Below are positions 29,024 through 42,073 of a stretch of DNA of 64,000 nt, one piece after another. The notes below the pieces were generated by a model that saw only the letters and a program-made list of their open reading frames with translations, had not been told where the DNA came from and did not search any database. This DNA is from an uncultured Lysobacteraceae bacterium. Its GTDB lineage: Bacteria; Pseudomonadota; Gammaproteobacteria; Xanthomonadales; Xanthomonadaceae. The translations under genes were made by a program, and so were the position numbers. Position 1 is the first letter of the stretch. Each line of letters opens with the position of its first letter. Location: contig CADECF010000003.1 of NCBI GenBank assembly GCA_902825775.1, positions 173,800-237,799 of the forward strand. Direction: 5' to 3'.

Positions 29024-30448
29024 TCAGTTCGCCTTGTGGATCGCGCGCTTATCCACCGCCATCGCGGCGTCGTGGATCGATTCGGACAGCGTCGGATGCG
29101 CATGGCAGATGCGGGCGAGATCGTCGGCAGAACCGCTGAACTCCATCGTCAGTACGCCTTCGTGCACCAGTTCCGACACGCCCACGCCCACCAGGTGCAT
29201 GCCCAGCACGCGATCGGTCTCGGCATGCGCGATCACTTTGACGAAACCCGCCGGTTCGCCCATCGCGACCGCGCGGCCGAGTGCGGCGAACGGGAAACTG
29301 CCGGTCTTGTACGGCGTGCCGTCGGCCTTGAGCTGCTGTTCGGTCTTGCCGACCCAGGCGATTTCCGGCTCGGTGTAGATGACCCACGGAATGGTGTCGT
29401 AGTTGACGTGGCCGGGCAGTCCAGCGATGAGCTCGGCGACCATGATGCCTTCCTCGAAACCCTTATGCGCCAGCATCGGCCCGCGCACGCAATCGCCGAC
29501 CGCCCAGACGCCGTCGACGCCGGTATGGCAATGCTCGTCGACTTCGATCACACCGCGCTGGTCGAGCTTCACGCCGACGCCGTCGGCCAGCAGGCCCTTG
29601 CTCGCGGCGCGGCGGCCGACCGACACCAGCAGCTTGTCGACGACGATCGTCTTCTCGCCTTCGCCATCGGTATAGGTGACATGCACTTCTTTCTTTTTGA
29701 CTTCGCACTTGGACACTTTCGCGCCGAGGCGGATGTCCAAACCCTGCTTCTTGAATTCCTTGGCCGCGGTCTTGGCCACTTCGGCGTCGGCGGCGGCCAG
29801 GAAGTCGGGCAGGGCTTCTAGCACGGTGACCTCGCTGCCCAGGCGCTTCCACACGCTGCCCAGCTCCAGGCCGATCACGCCGGCGCCGATCACGCCAAGA
29901 CGCTTCGGAACGGCGGTGAAATCGAGCGCGCCGACGTTGTCGACGATGTATTCGCCGTCGAACTTGGCGAACGGCAGTTCGATCGAATCCGAACCTGCGG
30001 CCAGGATCACATTCGTGCCCTTCAATTCGACTTCCGAGCCGTCGTGCTGTTTGACCTTGACGATGTTGCCCGGATGCAGCGTGCCGAAGCCGTAGTACGG
30101 CGCGACCTTGTTCGCCTTGAACAGCATCGCGATGCCGCCGGTGAACTGCTTCACGATCTTGTCTTTGCGGCCGATCATGGTGCTTATGTCGACCTTGGCG
30201 TCCTTGAAGGTGATGCCGTGTTCGCCGAACAGATGGCCCATGTTCCAGTACTGGCGCGAGCTGTCGAGCAGCGCCTTGGACGGAATGCAGCCCACGCGCA
30301 GGCAGGTGCCGCCGAGCGCGGGCTTGCCGTCTTTGCCTAAAGCGGCGTCGATGCAGGCGGTCTTCATGCCCAATTGCGCGGCGCGGATCGCGGCGTGGTA
30401 GCCGGCCGGGCCGGCGCCGATGACGATTACGTCGAATTGTTCTGCCAT
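29024..30448 (-). CDS. lpdA: dihydrolipoyl dehydrogenase (E3)
   Basis: 474 residues. It regenerates lipoamide on the E2 subunit using FAD and NAD. The FAD motif VIVIGAGPAGYHAA is at the N-terminus, the redox disulfide is in GGTCLRVGCIPSKALL, the NAD motif is LGVIGAGVIGLELGS, and the C-terminal dimer domain ends with the HAHPTLSE active-site His/Glu pair. The position after sucA-sucB indicates service to 2-oxoglutarate dehydrogenase, though E3 is usually shared with pyruvate dehydrogenase. ATG 30448 is chosen because upstream in-frame codons come from the class H repeat. Confidence 0.97.
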   Translation of the reverse strand: MAEQFDVIVIGAGPAGYHAAIRAAQLGMKTACIDAALGKDGKPALGGTCLRVGCIPSKALLDSSRQYWNMGHLFGEHGITFKDAKVDISTMIGRKDKIVKQFTGGIAMLFKANKVAPYYGFGTLHPGNIVKVKQHDGSEVELKGTNVILAAGSDSIELPFAKFDGEYIVDNVGALDFTAVPKRLGVIGAGVIGLELGSVWKRLGSEVTVLEALPDFLAAADAEVAKTAAKEFKKQGLDIRLGAKVSKCEVKKKEVHVTYTDGEGEKTIVVDKLLVSVGRRAASKGLLADGVGVKLDQRGVIEVDEHCHTGVDGVWAVGDCVRGPMLAHKGFEEGIMVAELIAGLPGHVNYDTIPWVIYTEPEIAWVGKTEQQLKADGTPYKTGSFPFAALGRAVAMGEPAGFVKVIAHAETDRVLGMHLVGVGVSELVHEGVLTMEFSGSADDLARICHAHPTLSESIHDAAMAVDKRAIHKAN

Positions 30449-30467
30449 GGTTCGGTTCCTTGCTTTC

Positions 30468-30584
30468 CCTTCTCCCTGCGGGAGAAGGTGGCGCGAAGCG
30501 CCGGATGAGGGTTCGGTGTGTGGTTGCGGCATCGCACTCGCGCCGTACCCTCACCCCAACCCCTCTCCCGATGGAAGAGGGGCT
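30468..30584. repeat. composite repeat, class H
   Basis: Same layout as the copy at 28903: first hairpin around CCTTCTCCCTGCGGGAGAAG, centre with GGCATCGCACTCGCGCCGTA, and a closing half CCCTCACCCCAACCCCTCTC. It lies between sucB and lpdA. Confidence 0.9.
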
Positions 30585-30592
30585 TCAGAGCG

Positions 30593-31822
30593 TCACATTC
30601 CGAGCAGCATACGGCTCGGATTTTCCAACTGATTCTTGATGTCCACCAGGAACAGCACCGCATCCTTGCCGTCGATGATGCGATGGTCGTAGGACAGCGC
30701 GATGTACATCATCGGCGCGGCGACTACGGCGCCGTTCTCGACGATGGCGCGTTCCTTGATGGCGTGCATGCCCAGGATCGCGCTCTGCGGCGGGTTGACG
30801 ATCGGCGTGGACATCAGCGAGCCGAACGTGCCGCCGTTGGTGATGGTGAAAGTGCCGCCCTGCAGGTCGTCCAGCGACAGCTTGCCGTCGCGTGCCTTCT
30901 TGGCGTATTCGGCGATCTGCTGCTCGATCTCGGCGAAGGACAGGCGCTCGACGTTGCGCACCACCGGCGTCACCAGACCCTTGTCGGTGGATACGGCGAT
31001 CGAGATGTCGGCATAGCCGTGATAGATGATGTCGTTGCCGTCGACCGAAGCATTGACCACCGGATGGCGCTGCAGCGCGTTCGCGGCGGCCTTGGCGAAG
31101 AAGCTCATGAAGCCGAGCTTTATGCCATTGGCCTTCTCGAACGATTCGCCCAGTTCCTTGCGCATCGCCATCACTTTGCCCAGGTTCACTTCGTTGAACG
31201 AGGTGAGCATGGCGATGGAATTCTTGGACTGCATCAAGCGCTCGGCGATGCGGGCGCGGATACGGGTCATCGGTACGCGCTCTTCCGGGCGCGCGCCGCC
31301 GCCGACGCCGGCGGTCTTGCCGCTGGCGTAATTGATCAGGTCTTCCTTGGTGACCGCACCGCGGCGGCCGGTGCCTTCGACCTGCGCGGGATCGATGCCT
31401 TCCTTCGCGGCGGTGAACTTCGCACCCGGGGGCAACTCGCCCGAACTGGCGACAGGCGCCGGCTGGGTCGTCGACGGTGCCGCGGCCTGGGCCTTTGCGG
31501 CCTCCGCCTTCGGCTGCACTTCCTGGGCGCCCGCGGCGGGAGCTTTCTCGGCTTTCGGCGCTTCGGTGGAGGCAGCGGCGGCGGCGCCTTCTTCGATCAC
31601 CGCGATCACCTGCTGGCTGGTGACCGTGGCGCCTTCCTGGAATTTGATTTCCTTGAGCACGCCGTCGACGGTGGACGGCACTTCCAGCACCACCTTGTCG
31701 GTTTCCAGATCGACCAGGTTCTCGTCGCGCTTGACCGCGTCGCCGGCTTTCTTGTGCCAGGTGGCGATGGTCGCGTCGGACACGGATTCGGGAAGAACGG
31801 GGACTTTGATTTCGGTGGCCAT
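30593..31822 (-). CDS. sucB: 2-oxoglutarate dehydrogenase E2, dihydrolipoyl succinyltransferase
   Basis: 409 residues. One N-terminal lipoyl domain has Lys43 in the ETDKVVLEV motif, followed by an Ala/Pro linker. The peripheral-subunit-binding domain is near 120-155 ([20 protein letters not shown]). The catalytic acyltransferase core ends in [10 protein letters not shown], where His and Asp are catalytic. It forms the core of the complex that makes succinyl-CoA in the TCA cycle. It starts at ATG 31822, downstream of sucA, with a class E repeat in the 121-base gap. Confidence 0.97.
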   Translation of the reverse strand: MATEIKVPVLPESVSDATIATWHKKAGDAVKRDENLVDLETDKVVLEVPSTVDGVLKEIKFQEGATVTSQQVIAVIEEGAAAAASTEAPKAEKAPAAGAQEVQPKAEAAKAQAAAPSTTQPAPVASSGELPPGAKFTAAKEGIDPAQVEGTGRRGAVTKEDLINYASGKTAGVGGGARPEERVPMTRIRARIAERLMQSKNSIAMLTSFNEVNLGKVMAMRKELGESFEKANGIKLGFMSFFAKAAANALQRHPVVNASVDGNDIIYHGYADISIAVSTDKGLVTPVVRNVERLSFAEIEQQIAEYAKKARDGKLSLDDLQGGTFTITNGGTFGSLMSTPIVNPPQSAILGMHAIKERAIVENGAVVAAPMMYIALSYDHRIIDGKDAVLFLVDIKNQLENPSRMLLGM

Positions 31823-31846
31823 CGGAGGGCGTCCTAGTTGAAAGTT

Positions 31847-31931
31847 GTCATTCCGAACGAAGTGAGGAACCGGCTTGTTTGTTGCTTGCGGCAGTGGAAA
31901 AAAGCAGGTCCCTCACTTCGTTCGGGATGAC
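31847..31931. repeat. palindromic repeat, class E
   Basis: Arms GTCATTCCGAACGAAGTGAG and complement enclose about 40 bases. It sits between sucA and sucB. A few mismatches relative to the copies at 1825 and 39522 suggest it is older. Confidence 0.87.
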
Positions 31932-31943
31932 GGGTGAAAGGCG

Positions 31944-34778
<2,835 letters not shown>

Positions 34779-34867
34779 GTCGGGCGTAAGTAGGCTCGTG
34801 ATGGGGGCAAGCGCTTGATTAGACAGGAATATCAGCCTCCTGTGAAACCTGTGGCGCAAGAACCGAA

Positions 34868-34896
34868 ATTATAGCCGTTAGCGTTGCCGCAGCGCA
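34868..34896 (-). promoter_or_regulatory. probable sucA operon promoter
   Basis: A consensus TATAAT -10 box lies on the minus strand at 34873-34868. The -35 position (34896-34891, TGCGCT) is poor, which suggests activator dependence. Transcription would start near 34861 and give a leader that contains the AGGAGG at 34841-34836. Confidence 0.5.
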
Positions 34897-34935
34897 TCAT
34901 TAGTTGGTCGAAGACTGCTTTTGCGCTCCGGCTCT

Positions 34936-35046
34936 CGTGGGAGCGGCATCAGCCGCGAGCTTTTCGGTTCGGTTCCGATGCGTCCGATATCGGGGCGGAT
35001 ACCCCTCGCCGCAAGATCAAGAGCACGCGGCTGAAGCCGCTCGCAC
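34936..35046. repeat. degenerate palindromic repeat, class A
   Basis: The left arm CGTGGGAGCGGCATCAGCCG plus CGAGCTTT and the right arm around CGGCTGAAGCCGCTCGCACA enclose about 60 bases. Both arms carry mismatches relative to other class A copies. Confidence 0.8.
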
Positions 35047-35057
35047 AGGCGAGGTTC

Positions 35058-35132
35058 CGTAGCCCGGGTAAGCGAAGCGCACCCGGGAAACCTGCGCCGC
35101 GTCCCGGGTGCGCTTCGCTTACCCGGGCTACG
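35058..35132. repeat. perfect 31 bp palindromic repeat, class I
   Basis: CGTAGCCCGGGTAAGCGAAG plus CGCACCCGGGA (35058-35088) is followed by a 13-base loop and the exact complement (35102-35132). It begins 8 bases beyond the stop of the GNAT gene. No T-run follows, so it is not a standard terminator. With the class A copy it fills the 361 bases upstream of sucA, apart from the promoter. Confidence 0.93.
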
Positions 35133-35139
35133 TTTGCTG

Positions 35140-36054
35140 TCAGATACCCAGTGTGCGGAACTCGGTGCAGGGCCGGGAGCGTTCCCAGATCGGCTTGAAG
35201 CTCTCGGCCAGCTGGCGGGCGCGGGCGCCGCCATCAAGATCGGTCTCGCCGTCGAAACGGTGCCCCAGGCCGCGGAAGTAGTACCCGCCGGCATCGTTGG
35301 CGATGAAGGCGGAGGGATAGGCCCGATCGGCGGGATCGTCCACTTCGCGAAAAAAGAACACGCTGGGCAGCCTTTGCGCCAAGCCCAATAGCGGCGCGTG
35401 CGCGCGCTGCACGGCGTCGGCGTCCTGCAGCAGGATCCGGGCCTCGCCGCCGTGGCCTGCGGTGCCGTAGCGGCGCATGGCATCGAGCACCTCGGGCGCA
35501 TCGAACAGGCCCGGATCCAGCTCGCGGCTATAGACGTAAAGATTGCGGCGCGCCCGCAGCGCAATGGCCACGGTGGCGGCGATGGCCGCGTCGCGATCCT
35601 CGACCGCGGTAGCGCCATCGAGCTTGCGCCGCATCGCCTGATGTTCGATTCCGGCTTCCCAGAAACGCGCGCCGTAGGGCACGAAGCCGTGGCGCGTGTA
35701 GAAAGCGGACGCGGACACCTGCGAGTTGAGCGACAGTTCGCGCCAGCCGCGCTGCCGGGCCACGTCGACCAGCGCCAGCAGCATCGCATCGCCCACGCCC
35801 TTGCCGCGCCATTCGCGCAGCACGGCCATCCGCCCGACCTTGCGCTCGGGGGTAAGGCGGCCGGTGCCGATCGGCCGGCCGGCGTCGTCGCGTGCGATCA
35901 CGTGCAGGCATTGCGGATCCAGCGCGTCCCACTCTTCTTCGAGCGGCACGTTCTGTTCCTGCACGAACACCGTCTCGCGGACGCTGCGCAGTTCCGGGAG
36001 GCCGGTCTCGTAATCGATCGGTTTCACGCTGAAACCGGGAAGGTTGGCGCTCAT
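35140..36054 (-). CDS. GNAT-family N-acetyltransferase with C-terminal extra domain
   Basis: 304 residues. The first 150 form a GNAT domain with the acetyl-CoA loop REWRGKGVGDAML and the helix following SLNSQVSASAFYTRHGFVPYG. The remaining 150 (from about LDGATAVEDRDAAIAATVAIALRARRNLYVYSRELD) form a separate domain of unknown role with a phospholipase-D-like flavour (DPGLFDAPEVLDAMRRYG). The ATG at 36054 overlaps the end of the upstream ribosomal oxygenase gene by four bases, so translation is probably coupled. The substrate is unknown; the pairing suggests a ribosome or translation link, but that is inference. Confidence 0.85.
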   Translation of the reverse strand: MSANLPGFSVKPIDYETGLPELRSVRETVFVQEQNVPLEEEWDALDPQCLHVIARDDAGRPIGTGRLTPERKVGRMAVLREWRGKGVGDAMLLALVDVARQRGWRELSLNSQVSASAFYTRHGFVPYGARFWEAGIEHQAMRRKLDGATAVEDRDAAIAATVAIALRARRNLYVYSRELDPGLFDAPEVLDAMRRYGTAGHGGEARILLQDADAVQRAHAPLLGLAQRLPSVFFFREVDDPADRAYPSAFIANDAGGYYFRGLGHRFDGETDLDGGARARQLAESFKPIWERSRPCTEFRTLGI

Positions 36055-37256
36055 GCCGGGTCCTCGTCGGGCAGTACCAAGCTGTAGTGGCCGCCCAGCA
36101 GCAGTTCGTAGACGGCGTCGCGGCCGCTTTCCGACAGCGCGGCATAACTGCGGCCGTCGAAACGGTCGGCGGCGGCGATGCGCTGCGCATCGCGCACGGA
36201 CAGGGCGTGGTCCTGGCCGGCAGCGTACAAAGTCGCGCCGCGCGACGCCTTGCGCCAGGCCATCCGCGTCCACGGATGGCGCAGCAGGACGGCACCTTGT
36301 TGCAGGTCCCATTCGATTTCGATGCGCGAGCGCGTTTGCTCGCCGGGCACGGCCTGTCCGGCGCTGCGGTACAAGGTGATGAAGCGGCCGAACCAGTCGC
36401 CGAGACGTTCCGTGTCGTTCATGCGCAGCGCGTTGAGCGCTTCGACCACGCGGCGCATGGCCTCGTCGTCGATTTCGTTCGGATCCTTGGCCGGCGCCAG
36501 GTCGGGATCGTGATAGCGCAGCGATTCGTCGGCATCCGCGGCCAGCGTGTCGACGAAATCGCCGAGCAATTCCGCAGCCGCCGGTGCGCGCATGCCGATC
36601 GAGAACGTGAGGCAGGCATCTTCGGCCACGCCGTGATGCGGCACACCGGGCGGCAGATAGAGCATGTCGCCGGGGCCGAGCACCCAATCGTGGGTGGGAT
36701 CGAAGCGCTGCAGCAGTTTCAGTTCGACATCCAACCGGAAATGCACCGGCGGATCGGGGCGGTCGTCGATCTGCCAGCGCCGATGGCCCTGCGCCTGCAG
36801 CAGGAACACGTCGTACTGGTCGACATGCGCGCCGACCGAACCGCCGGGCGCGGCGAAGCTGACCATCACGTCGTCGATGCGCCAGCGCGGCAGGAAGCCG
36901 AATGCGGGCAGCAATGCGGCGATGTCGGCGTCCCATTTGTCGACGTCCTGCACGAGCAAGGTCCAGTCGTGCTGCGGCAGCGTCGGGAACATGTCTTCCG
37001 GGAACGGGCCGTGGCGCAGCAGCCAGCGGTCGTGCTCGCGTTCGTGGGCGACGATCCGCGCCAGTACGCCGTCTTCGCAAGCCAGCCCGGCCAGGTCTTC
37101 CGGCGAGATCGGCGAAACGAAGCCGGGGAAGGCGTTGCGGATCAGCAACGGTTTCTTCTGCCAATAGTCGCGCAGGAAGTCTTCCGCGGGCATGCCGAGC
37201 GGCTGTTGGCCGGCGGCGTCGACTTCGATGGGAAGTAGGGATTTGGGCTTGGCCAT
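36051..37256 (-). CDS. roxA: ribosomal oxygenase (YcfD/RoxA-type cupin, L16 arginine hydroxylase)
   Basis: 401 residues. A JmjC-type cupin with iron ligands His144 and Asp146 (GAHVDQYDVFLLQ) and a third histidine at 207 or 208 (PPGVPHHGV) is followed by a dimerisation/winged-helix part after about residue 250. Homologues (E. coli YcfD) are 2-oxoglutarate/Fe(II) oxygenases that hydroxylate an arginine of ribosomal protein L16. Length and the DDVMVSFAAPGGSVG block agree with that family. The ATG at 37256 is clear. It overlaps the following GNAT gene by four bases. Confidence 0.92.
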   Translation of the reverse strand: MAKPKSLLPIEVDAAGQQPLGMPAEDFLRDYWQKKPLLIRNAFPGFVSPISPEDLAGLACEDGVLARIVAHEREHDRWLLRHGPFPEDMFPTLPQHDWTLLVQDVDKWDADIAALLPAFGFLPRWRIDDVMVSFAAPGGSVGAHVDQYDVFLLQAQGHRRWQIDDRPDPPVHFRLDVELKLLQRFDPTHDWVLGPGDMLYLPPGVPHHGVAEDACLTFSIGMRAPAAAELLGDFVDTLAADADESLRYHDPDLAPAKDPNEIDDEAMRRVVEALNALRMNDTERLGDWFGRFITLYRSAGQAVPGEQTRSRIEIEWDLQQGAVLLRHPWTRMAWRKASRGATLYAAGQDHALSVRDAQRIAAADRFDGRSYAALSESGRDAVYELLLGGHYSLVLPDEDPA

Positions 37257-37274
37257 GATCTGTCGTTTGCTTTT

Positions 37275-37591
37275 AAGCCGTCATTCCCGCGAAGGCGGGA
37301 ATCCAGTGACTTGGCTTTAGCCCTCTCCCGCTTGCGGGGCGAGGCTGCACATGCTTGCGCGGCACTGCCGCGCGTGCAGCTGAGCGCCCGCACGTAAGTG
37401 CGGGCCGGGGCGCGGAGCGGGGTTGGGTGAGGGCGCGCGGGATAGCACATGGCTTCGTCGCGATCTGGAGAGGCCTTAAAGTCACTGGGTTGACAGCCTG
37501 CCTCCGCAGGCTGCCCTTCGGGCCATTCGCTGCGCGAATGTTCGCTCCGGCATCCTGCCTCCGCAGTCCGCCTTCGCGGGAATGACGGCTT
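37275..37591. mobile_element. structured repeat element with 21 bp terminal inverted repeats, copy 2 (class G)
   Basis: A 317 bp unit bounded by AAGCCGTCATTCCCGCGAAG plus G and its exact complement. It aligns with the unit at 12021-12252 over both ends and the centre (GTCGCGATCTGGAGAGGC), but carries about 85 extra bases between the class H-like arms. The small hairpin corresponding to 12185-12200 is here ATTCGC/GCGAAT (37525-37539). No protein-coding frame is credible. It fills the gap between roxA and the VOC gene. Confidence 0.8.
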
Positions 37592-37616
37592 GGAGCAACT
37601 GCATGATTACGCGCTT

Positions 37617-38015
37617 TCACGTCGCGATCTCGTCGTAACCCCGGCCAACAAACTGCAACAGACACCACCCATGCCCGAACGGATCGGCCAACTGCACGAT
37701 ACGCCCCCAATGGGCTTCGCGAACAGCGCCTTCCTGAGCAGCGCCGGCGGCCAACGCCCGTTCAAGCGAAGCTTCGAGGTCTTCGACGACCACATCGCAA
37801 TGCATCGGCATCCAATGCCGCGAGTAGTCGCGATTGCGGTCGGAAACAGCGACGCTGGCGGTTTCCTTCTGCAGCAAATAGATCGGAGCTTCCGCACCGA
37901 GCAGCTCGATGATAGAACCGCCCAACCGCCGCGCAGGCTTGAGGTCGAACGCAGCGGTATAGAACGCGACGGCCGTGTCGAGATCGGGCACATCGATGTT
38001 GATCAGCAGCCGCAT
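37617..38015 (-). CDS. VOC-family (glyoxalase/bleomycin-resistance fold) protein
   Basis: 132 residues with two beta-alpha-beta-beta-beta modules. It starts MRLLINIDVPDLDTAVAFYTAAFDLKPAR and ends with DPFGHGWCLLQFVGRGYDE, a common VOC ending. Possible metal ligands are His/Glu residues such as MHCDVVVEDLEA and the terminal FGHGW. The substrate cannot be told from sequence. The start ATG 38015 is eight bases after the purB stop, so it is probably the second gene of a purB operon. Confidence 0.85.
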   Translation of the reverse strand: MRLLINIDVPDLDTAVAFYTAAFDLKPARRLGGSIIELLGAEAPIYLLQKETASVAVSDRNRDYSRHWMPMHCDVVVEDLEASLERALAAGAAQEGAVREAHWGRIVQLADPFGHGWCLLQFVGRGYDEIAT

Positions 38016-38023
38016 GGCCGCGC

Positions 38024-39430
<1,407 letters not shown>

Positions 39431-39521
39431 CTAACGCGAGGCCGCCGAAGGCGCGCTCCGCAGCCGTTCCGGGCCTTTATCGTCGACCCGAAGCCATTCG
39501 TCGTCATCCCAACTTACTGTT

Positions 39522-39588
39522 GTCATCCCGAACGCAGTGAGGGATCTGTTATCAGGAATAGTAGATCCCTCACTGCGTTCGGGATGAC
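39522..39588. repeat. palindromic repeat, class E
   Basis: Arms GTCATCCCGAACGCAGTGAG plus GGATCT and complement enclose about 15 bases. Partial, decayed versions of related sequence flank it on both sides (39502-39515 and about 39598-39640). The 304-base purB-fumC divergent gap holds little else. Confidence 0.9.
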
Positions 39589-39704
39589 GGCAAATGGGTT
39601 TGGAACGACGGGAGTGAGGTTCGGAATGACCGCAAGCGGGTCGCCGTGTAAGCGGCGCGGACAGGCGTATCCTCTCTACCATAGAAGAGACCAGGAAAAG
39701 CGTC

Positions 39705-41118
<1,414 letters not shown>

Positions 41119-41120
<2 letters not shown>

Positions 41121-41144
41121 AAAAAAGCCCCGCTTTCGCGGGGC
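41119..41144 (-). terminator. intrinsic terminator of the second GntR/ABC operon
   Basis: Read on the minus strand, the stem GCCCCGC with loop GAAA and partner GCGGGGC is followed by eight T residues. It lies 57 bases after the stop of the GSGD-repeat gene. On the plus strand no T-run follows the stem, so it should not serve fumC well. Confidence 0.85.
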
Positions 41145-41200
41145 CAGTACGGCGGAACCTGGGAGGGCCGATCGCCGCGTAGGGGGCTTGCTGTTAGCTC

Positions 41201-41962
41201 TCAGTCTTCGCTGGGAATATCGATGCGGCCTTTGACGTCGCGGTGGTCGACGCTGCCGCTGCCGACGTGGCTCACCTGCAAACCGCCGCCGACCGCGGCT
41301 ACGTTGAGATCGCCCGAGCCGATCGTGCGGGCTTGGACATTGCCGCCGACCTTGCGCAGGGAGACGTCGCCCGAACCGATGGTGCCGATGCGCGCATCGC
41401 CGCGAATGTTGGTGCCTTCGAAATCGCCGGAGCCCACTGCGCCCAATTCGAGTTTGCCGATGTCCTCGACCTTGATGTCGCCCGAACCCACGTCGACGTC
41501 CAGGCTCTCTGCGCCGCTGACGGTCAGATCGCCCGAACCGACATGGGCGACGACGTTGGCCAAGCCCGCAACGTCCGCATCGCCGGAGCCGACCGACACT
41601 TCCAGCGCGACGGTCTTGGGCAGCGTGAGGTCCACGTCGAGATACGAATAGTTCCTGCCGAACCAGCCGCCCGACCAGCTGTTGCGCTCGTCTTCGGCGC
41701 TGATGATCAGCCGATCGCCTTCGCGGCGCTGGCTCAGTTGGATTCGGTCGAGGCCTTCCTGCGAGCTTGCGCAGGCGCGGCCGTCGGCGCGGACGGCGCT
41801 GCCGGTCTTGATGTGGAAATCATAGGGACCGGTCCGCACCACCACCGTGCGCACCCCGGCCATGTTCAGCGACAAATTGCGCGCTGCCTGAAATTTGCAG
41901 TTTTCGGCGGCGCCGGCGAGGCCGGGCAGGGCCAGCAGGAGGAGGGGCAGGGCTTTCCACAT
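41201..41962 (-). CDS. exported GSGD-repeat beta protein (DUF2807/DUF4097-like)
   Basis: 253 residues. A signal peptide (MWKALPLLLLALPGLAGAAE) is followed by an N-terminal part with two cysteines and, from about residue 120, a regular beta repeat. V/I-GSGD occurs six times at 16-20 residue spacing and ends in GSGS, which should form a right-handed beta-helix-like stack. DUF2807/DUF4097 proteins include LiaG-like members of envelope-stress operons and putative adhesins; the exact role is unknown. It is the last gene of the six-gene operon and is followed by a terminator. The ATG 41962 start is fixed by the signal peptide. Confidence 0.85.
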   Translation of the reverse strand: MWKALPLLLLALPGLAGAAENCKFQAARNLSLNMAGVRTVVVRTGPYDFHIKTGSAVRADGRACASSQEGLDRIQLSQRREGDRLIISAEDERNSWSGGWFGRNYSYLDVDLTLPKTVALEVSVGSGDADVAGLANVVAHVGSGDLTVSGAESLDVDVGSGDIKVEDIGKLELGAVGSGDFEGTNIRGDARIGTIGSGDVSLRKVGGNVQARTIGSGDLNVAAVGGGLQVSHVGSGSVDHRDVKGRIDIPSED

Positions 41963-42073
41963 GGGTCTTACTCCTTGTCGATGGCGATCGCTAACGCGGC
42001 TTGGGCCGGTATTCCTGGGTTTGATGCGCCGGCCGCAGGAAGGGTTGCAATCGCCACGGACGATTTCCTTCCC

